This document shows positions 6,521 through 9,964 of a DNA stretch of 9,964 nucleotides, piece by piece (the stretch's first letter is position 1; every line of letters starts with the position of its first letter). The notes under the pieces are model-generated. The model did no database searches and was not told the DNA's origin. It saw only the letters and a program-made list of their open reading frames with translations. The translations under genes were made by a program, and so were the position numbers. Source of the stretch: an uncultured Clostridia bacterium (GTDB lineage Bacteria; Bacillota; Clostridia; Oscillospirales; JAAYOS01); assembly GCA_944386395.1 (NCBI GenBank), contig CALXAZ010000014.1:1-9964 (forward strand), in the 5' to 3' direction.

Positions 6521-7693
6521 TTAGTTGAGGTTGTCATATACCTCGCCGTCGATTATCGTTTTTTCGCAAAGGGTAAAGTTTGAAAATGGGTTGCCGCTCC
6601 ATATGGCAATATCGGCATCCTTGCCCGCTTCGAGAGAGCCAACCCTGTCGGATATGCCGAGGAGGTTTGCCGGATTTATTGTGACAGCCTTCATCGCCAT
6701 TTCCTCAGACAGTCCGCGCGCAATACAGAGACCGATATGTATAGGAAGATACTTTGTATCAGAGGATGTATCCTCCATGATGCAGAAGTCAGTTATTCCT
6801 GCCTTTTCAACTATCCCCGGAGCCTTCAGGGTTGCGTTCCATATTTCCATCTTGGAAAGCCCCATTGTGAGTGGACCGAGGACAAAGCGGACATGATGTT
6901 CCTTAAGGAAATCGGTAATCATATATCCCTCTGTGCAATGCTCAATAGTGTAGTCGAGGTTAAATTCCTCTGCTATGCGCACAGCGGTAACGATATCGTC
7001 TGAGCGGTGACAGTGTATCCTTGCTTTCATCTCCCTGCGTATTACAGGTACGAGAGCCTCCAGCTTGAAATCGGGCTTTGGCGCTTTTTCAGGGTCGCTT
7101 TCAGCCTTTTTGAGAGCATCGGAGTATACCTTTGCATTAAACAGGGCTTCGCGCAGGACGGCTCCAACGCCCATCCGCGTATATGGCATCTTGCCCTTCT
7201 GACCGTAGACCCGCTTTGGGTTTTCGCCAAGGGCAAATTTCATGCACTCGGTGCCGGGTATAACTATATCAAAGACGGTTTTTCCCTGTTTAGTTTTAAA
7301 GCATAGCCCTGTGCCACCGATAACGTTTGCAGAGCCGGGACCGGTGTAGCAGGTAGTAAAGCCCGCTGCGCGTACCGTGCCTATCGCAACGTCGTTGGGA
7401 TTGAGCGCGTCTATACCGCGTATATGAGCGGTAACAGGGTCAGTGACTTCGTTTCCATCGTATGTGCCAGGAAGCGTCTGCGGCTCATTAAAGGTAGATA
7501 TGTGGGTATGTGCATCGATAAAACCGGGTGTTATCCATTTCCCAGAGGCGTCTATTATCTCAGCTCCGGCGGGGACTGAGATTTCGTCTGCACTTCCGGC
7601 AGAAATTATTTTCCCTCCGTCGATAACGACCACACCGTTGTCTATAGTGCCGTTTGTAACGGTGACGACCTTCCCGCCTGTTATTGCAATCAT
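6521..7693 (-). CDS. Metal-dependent amidohydrolase (imidazolonepropionase/dihydroorotase-like superfamily)
   Basis: A 390-residue cytosolic hydrolase. It starts with the small beta-sandwich found in amidohydrolases (MIAITGGKVVTVTNGTIDNG) and re-enters it at the C terminus (VGSLEAGKDADIAIWSGNPF, 351-370). The first metal motif is PGFIDAHTH (His62, His64). Later candidate ligands are His227/His229 (RIHCHRSDD), His252 (IEHCTEGY) and Asp308 (MEDTSSD). The PGTECMKFALGENPKR stretch (147-161) and the HCH...EHCTEG pattern fit the prolidase/imidazolonepropionase-related subgroup often annotated only as amidohydrolase. The physiological amide or ester substrate is unknown. I chose the ATG at 7693-7691 because AAGGAAGGG lies just upstream and because the longer frame to 7768 would run into the promoter at 7768-7796. 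The antiporter gene ends 108 nt upstream on the same strand, so readthrough from it is possible. Confidence 0.88.
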   Translation of the reverse strand: MIAITGGKVVTVTNGTIDNGVVVIDGGKIISAGSADEISVPAGAEIIDASGKWITPGFIDAHTHISTFNEPQTLPGTYDGNEVTDPVTAHIRGIDALNPNDVAIGTVRAAGFTTCYTGPGSANVIGGTGLCFKTKQGKTVFDIVIPGTECMKFALGENPKRVYGQKGKMPYTRMGVGAVLREALFNAKVYSDALKKAESDPEKAPKPDFKLEALVPVIRREMKARIHCHRSDDIVTAVRIAEEFNLDYTIEHCTEGYMITDFLKEHHVRFVLGPLTMGLSKMEIWNATLKAPGIVEKAGITDFCIMEDTSSDTKYLPIHIGLCIARGLSEEMAMKAVTINPANLLGISDRVGSLEAGKDADIAIWSGNPFSNFTLCEKTIIDGEVYDNLN

Positions 7694-7737
7694 TTTGTGT
7701 CCCTTCCTTTCTATTATCTCTTTTCTAAGAATACAGC

Positions 7738-7764
7738 TTATATTGGGCATTGTATTCAATATAA
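7738..7764. repeat. 8-bp inverted repeat in the amidohydrolase leader
   Basis: TTATATTG (7738-7745) and CAATATAA (7757-7764) flank 11 nt and lie at or just after the predicted transcription start. They overlap TTGTATTCAA (7750-7759), one base different from the palindrome TTGTATACAA upstream of the citrate synthase operon. It may be an operator, but AT-rich DNA produces such matches by chance. Confidence 0.4.
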
Positions 7765-7767
7765 ACA

Positions 7768-7796
7768 ATCATATCATACCCAAAACCTCTGCGCAA
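7768..7796 (-). promoter_or_regulatory. Candidate promoter of the amidohydrolase gene
   Basis: On the minus strand, TTGCGC (7796-7791) is followed after 17 bp by TATGAT (7773-7768), which is preceded by an extended -10 TGA. Transcription would start near 7761, giving a leader of about 68 nt. Confidence 0.45.
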
Positions 7797-7801
7797 GCCA
7801 T

Positions 7802-8758
7802 TTAGCCCTGCCCGATACACAAAAATATTGTGTAACCCGCATATAAAATAAGCATCGCAATCCCCTGTGTCCTCCGGAATTTTCCTGCGTGTATTGCAGG
7901 AATTACTGCGGCAAGGATAATTCCAAGACATACTGGCAGGTCGAGCAGATAGGTTTGGGGAGGGATTGGGAGGGAGCCGCCCGATGCTATGGTGCATATC
8001 GGTAGTATTACAGCAAGATCTATTATGTTTGCACCGAGAATATTTCCAACAGATAGGGACGCCTGCTTTTTTGCGATAGCTGTTATCGTTGTTACAAGCT
8101 CGGGAAGAGAAGTACCGACAGCTATCATCGTGGCGCCTATTATTCCTTCCGGGACGCCGATTATCCTTGCAAGCTCGCTTCCGTTATCGACAAGCAGGTC
8201 TGCGCCAAATACTATTCCGGCAGCTCCAAGTACAAATTTGACCAGATTTGCAAAAGCTGTCCTTTTTTCTGTTTTTATATGTGTGCTCATATCTGATGAG
8301 CGGGAGAGCTTTGCCTCTCTGAGGCTCTCTGCCATGAATACTGCAAAAACTGCAAGCAGGAAGAAGCTTTCTCCAATTTTCAGCTCGCCGCTCCGCGCAA
8401 AAAGAAATAATAAAAACCCTGCGAGAAACATAAGCGCACCCTTTACCGCAAACTGGAGCCTGTCTATCGCCGCAGGTATACATACAATTGAAATTCCCAG
8501 TATAAGACCAATATTTGCTGTGACCGAGCCGACAGCGTTGCCTGTGCATATACCCACACTGCCCTCCTTGGCAGCTATCAGCGAGACAATCAGCTCTGGC
8601 AGTGTAGTGGCAAAGCTGACGACAGTTGTCCCTATAACAAACCTTGGAATTCTCGAAGCTTCAGCTATCCAGCCTGCCGCGTCTACAAATAGGTCCCCAC
8701 CCTTTATTATTAAAATTACTCCAGCAGAAAATAGAAATATGACTATAAAAGTATCCAT
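7802..8758 (-). CDS. Ca2+/Na+ antiporter, CaCA family (YrbG-like)
   Basis: An integral membrane cation exchanger of 318 residues, the usual size for bacterial CaCA proteins, with two inverted halves. Alpha-1 repeat: GTTVVSFATTLPELIVSL (43-60, acidic residue Glu55), then GNAVGSVTANIG (73-84). Alpha-2 repeat: GATMIAVGTSLPELVTTI (208-225, Glu220), then GNILGANIIDLAVIL (238-252). A hydrophilic loop (about 146-167) joins the halves. Family members exchange Ca2+ for Na+ or H+, coordinated mainly by the two Glu residues. The motifs vary slightly: GSV replaces GSN in the first half, and GAN with a final Asp replaces GSN...N in the second. The start at 8758 has GGGAGG close upstream; the frame extends to 8830, but those extra codons overlap the promoter region. 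The neighbouring amidohydrolase and divergent dehydrogenase do not suggest a specific partner. Confidence 0.92.
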   Translation of the reverse strand: MDTFIVIFLFSAGVILIIKGGDLFVDAAGWIAEASRIPRFVIGTTVVSFATTLPELIVSLIAAKEGSVGICTGNAVGSVTANIGLILGISIVCIPAAIDRLQFAVKGALMFLAGFLLFLFARSGELKIGESFFLLAVFAVFMAESLREAKLSRSSDMSTHIKTEKRTAFANLVKFVLGAAGIVFGADLLVDNGSELARIIGVPEGIIGATMIAVGTSLPELVTTITAIAKKQASLSVGNILGANIIDLAVILPICTIASGGSLPIPPQTYLLDLPVCLGIILAAVIPAIHAGKFRRTQGIAMLILYAGYTIFLCIGQG

Positions 8759-8829
8759 CCTGTCCTCCCGTAAAATATGTGATGAGACAGTATATGCCGG
8801 AGGGACACGCTTAATCAGCAAAATTTGCA

Positions 8830-8857
8830 ATAATAGGAAAACTTTTTAGATTGTCAA
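8830..8857 (-). promoter_or_regulatory. Probable promoter of the antiporter gene
   Basis: On the minus strand, a perfect TTGACA (8857-8852) is followed after 16 bp by TATTAT (8835-8830). Transcription would start near 8823, about 65 nt before the ATG at 8758. It diverges from the promoter at 8876-8903. Confidence 0.65.
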
Positions 8858-8875
8858 AAATTTAACGGAAAGCTC

Positions 8876-8903
8876 TTGCCTTTTTATTTTAAAGTGGTAT
8901 ATT
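8876..8903 (+). promoter_or_regulatory. Probable promoter of the amine dehydrogenase gene
   Basis: TTGCCT (8876-8881) is followed after 16 bp by TATATT (8898-8903). Transcription would start near 8910, giving a leader of about 80 nt that contains the inverted repeat at 8919-8952. Only 18 bp separate its -35 box from that of the divergent antiporter promoter, so one bound regulator could affect both. Confidence 0.5.
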
Positions 8904-8918
8904 TAAGTTAGAGGCTGT

Positions 8919-8952
8919 GAATTATTCAGGCAAAGCAGGGAAAGAATAATTC
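8919..8952 (+). repeat. 9-bp inverted repeat in the dehydrogenase leader
   Basis: GAATTATTC (8919-8927) and GAATAATTC (8944-8952) are perfect reverse complements separated by 16 nt. They begin about 10 nt after the predicted transcription start. A second small pair, TTCCG/CGGAA, follows at 8950-8961. No T-run follows, so it is not a terminator. It could be a 5' RNA stem-loop or a spaced operator. Confidence 0.6.
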
Positions 8953-8990
8953 CGACCGGAAAATCAAAAACAACTAAAGGGGGTTTTACA

Positions 8991-9964
8991 ATGTTCAACG
9001 AAAAGATCAGGGTAGTTCAGTATGGATGCGGAAAAATGGCAAAATATATCATCCGCTATCTCTATGAAAAGGGAGCAGAAATTGTAGGTGCAATAGACAT
9101 CAACCCGGATGTTGTCGGTATGGACATCGGCGACTTTGCGGGGCTGGGGCAAAAGCTTGGTGTGAAGATCCGCAGCGATGCAGATGCTGTTCTGGACGAG
9201 TGTGACGCCGACATAGCGGTAGTAACTCTTTTCAGCTTTATGAGTGACTGCTATCCCCATTTTGAAAAGATACTCAGCCGCGGGATAAATGTTATTACCA
9301 CTTGTGAGGAAGCGATCTATCCGTGGACGACCTCGCCGGAGATAACAAATAAGCTGGATATACTTGCAAAACAGAATGGGTGCACCATTGCAGGCAGCGG
9401 TATGCAGGATATCTATTGGATAAACATGATAGCGGCTGTTGCGGGTGGAGTACAGCGTATCGATAAGATCGAGGGGGCTGTGAGCTACAATGTTGAGGAC
9501 TATGGTCTTGCGCTTGCAGAGGCGCATGGGGCAGGGCTGACGCCTGAGGAATTTGAGGAAAAGATAGCGCATCCTGAGACGCTGGAGCCTTCATACGTGT
9601 GGAACTCAAATGAGGCGCTTTGCTCTAAGATGGGATGGACAATAAAATCCCAGACTCAGAAATGCGTTCCGTATTTCTATGACAAGGATCTCTATTCGGA
9701 GACGCTTGGTCGCACCATTCCGAAGGGGCACTGCATAGGTATGAGCGCGGTCGTTACGACCGAGACGTTCCAGGGTCCGGTGATAGAGACACAGTGTATA
9801 GGCAAGGTTTATGGACCGGACGACGGAGATATGTGTGATTGGAAGATAGTCGGAGAGCCAGACACCTCATTTTACGTCAAAAAACCGGCTACGGTTGAGC
9901 ACACCTGTGCCACGATAGTTTCACGCATACCGCGCATTATTAGCTCCCCGGCAGGCTACTACAC
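8991..9964 (+). CDS. 2,4-diaminopentanoate dehydrogenase-like NAD(P)-dependent amine dehydrogenase (C terminus cut by window edge)
   Basis: Open for 324 codons from the ATG at 8991 (AAAGGGGG at 8976-8983, 7 nt upstream) to the window end. The N-terminal Rossmann fold has the NAD(P)-binding GCGKMA (12-17) after beta-1 (IRVVQY), and beta-2 ends in an acidic residue (GAIDIN), which may favour NAD. Conserved family stretches are GINVITTCEEAIYPWTTSP (about 98-116), AGSGMQDIYW (about 135-144) and SYNVEDYGLALAEAHG (about 165-180). These match my memory of clostridial 2,4-diaminopentanoate dehydrogenase, which oxidatively deaminates 2,4-diaminopentanoate to 2-amino-4-oxopentanoate in ornithine fermentation. 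The family is often mislabelled dihydrodipicolinate reductase. RIPRIISSPAGYYT at the edge looks close to the family's C-terminal end, so perhaps 20-30 residues are missing. The actual substrate may differ; following genes such as ortA/ortB would decide. Confidence 0.8.
   Translation, partial: MFNEKIRVVQYGCGKMAKYIIRYLYEKGAEIVGAIDINPDVVGMDIGDFAGLGQKLGVKIRSDADAVLDECDADIAVVTLFSFMSDCYPHFEKILSRGINVITTCEEAIYPWTTSPEITNKLDILAKQNGCTIAGSGMQDIYWINMIAAVAGGVQRIDKIEGAVSYNVEDYGLALAEAHGAGLTPEEFEEKIAHPETLEPSYVWNSNEALCSKMGWTIKSQTQKCVPYFYDKDLYSETLGRTIPKGHCIGMSAVVTTETFQGPVIETQCIGKVYGPDDGDMCDWKIVGEPDTSFYVKKPATVEHTCATIVSRIPRIISSPAGYY

Noticed and set aside
7989..8849. 286-codon open frame on the plus strand
   Set aside because: It is the antisense of the antiporter gene; the Ser/Ile/Pro/Thr-rich composition is that of a reverse-strand shadow, and it has no family motif.
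8919..8961. Attenuator/terminator in the dehydrogenase leader
   Set aside because: The stem is AT-rich and no T-run follows, so intrinsic termination is unlikely.
8964..9572. 202-codon open frame on the minus strand
   Set aside because: It is antisense to the dehydrogenase, which has clear family motifs and an RBS; the shadow frame has neither.
8991..9964. Dihydrodipicolinate reductase (DapB)
   Set aside because: Only the Rossmann fold is shared; the DapB catalytic motif (E-x-H-H-x-x-K) is not seen, and the protein is longer than DapB (about 250-270 residues).

Overview
The window looks like chromosomal DNA of an anaerobic, Gram-positive Clostridia-type bacterium. The evidence is strong AGGAGG-type ribosome binding sites, compact AT-rich intergenic DNA with sigma-A-like promoters, a lipoprotein with a Thr/Ala-rich linker, an apparent Re-type citrate synthase (known from strict anaerobes) and an amine dehydrogenase of the 2,4-diaminopentanoate dehydrogenase type (known from amino-acid-fermenting clostridia). 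I see no phage, IS, CRISPR, tRNA or rRNA signal. Coding DNA has moderate GC; the spacers are much richer in AT.

Region 1 (1-2650, minus strand): an operon transcribed right to left as Re-citrate synthase-like enzyme, FCD-type GntR regulator, isocitrate dehydrogenase-like enzyme (the last is cut by the window edge). The first two genes are 3 nt apart and the last two 18 nt apart. Together with an aconitase, not seen here, the two enzymes would form the oxidative half-TCA branch from oxaloacetate plus acetyl-CoA to 2-oxoglutarate, the usual anaerobic route to glutamate. The promoter (TTGACG, 17 bp, TATAAT) is overlapped and followed by two palindromes of the kind bound by FadR/FCD-type GntR proteins. 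The regulator inside the operon therefore probably represses its own operon.

Region 2 (2650-4320): a single-gene EamA/DMT transporter on the minus strand with its own promoter and terminator, then a 113-residue protein of unknown function on the plus strand with a strong RBS and its own terminator.

Region 3 (4320-6473): about 340 bp of very AT-rich spacer, then a gene for a family 1-like extracellular solute-binding lipoprotein. No permease genes lie beside it. It ends at a strong GAAA-tetraloop terminator that can serve both converging transcripts.

Region 4 (6473-8860, minus strand): a CaCA-family cation antiporter followed by a metal-dependent amidohydrolase, each with a plausible promoter.

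Region 5 (8870-9964, plus strand): divergent from the antiporter, a gene for an NAD(P)-dependent 2,4-diaminopentanoate dehydrogenase-like enzyme. It runs off the window and has a 9-bp inverted repeat in its leader.

Most genes here are ordinary. The best leads are the self-regulated Re-citrate synthase/IDH operon with its tandem operator, the small protein of unknown function, and the hairpin leader of the dehydrogenase. I found no clear evidence of a wholly new system.
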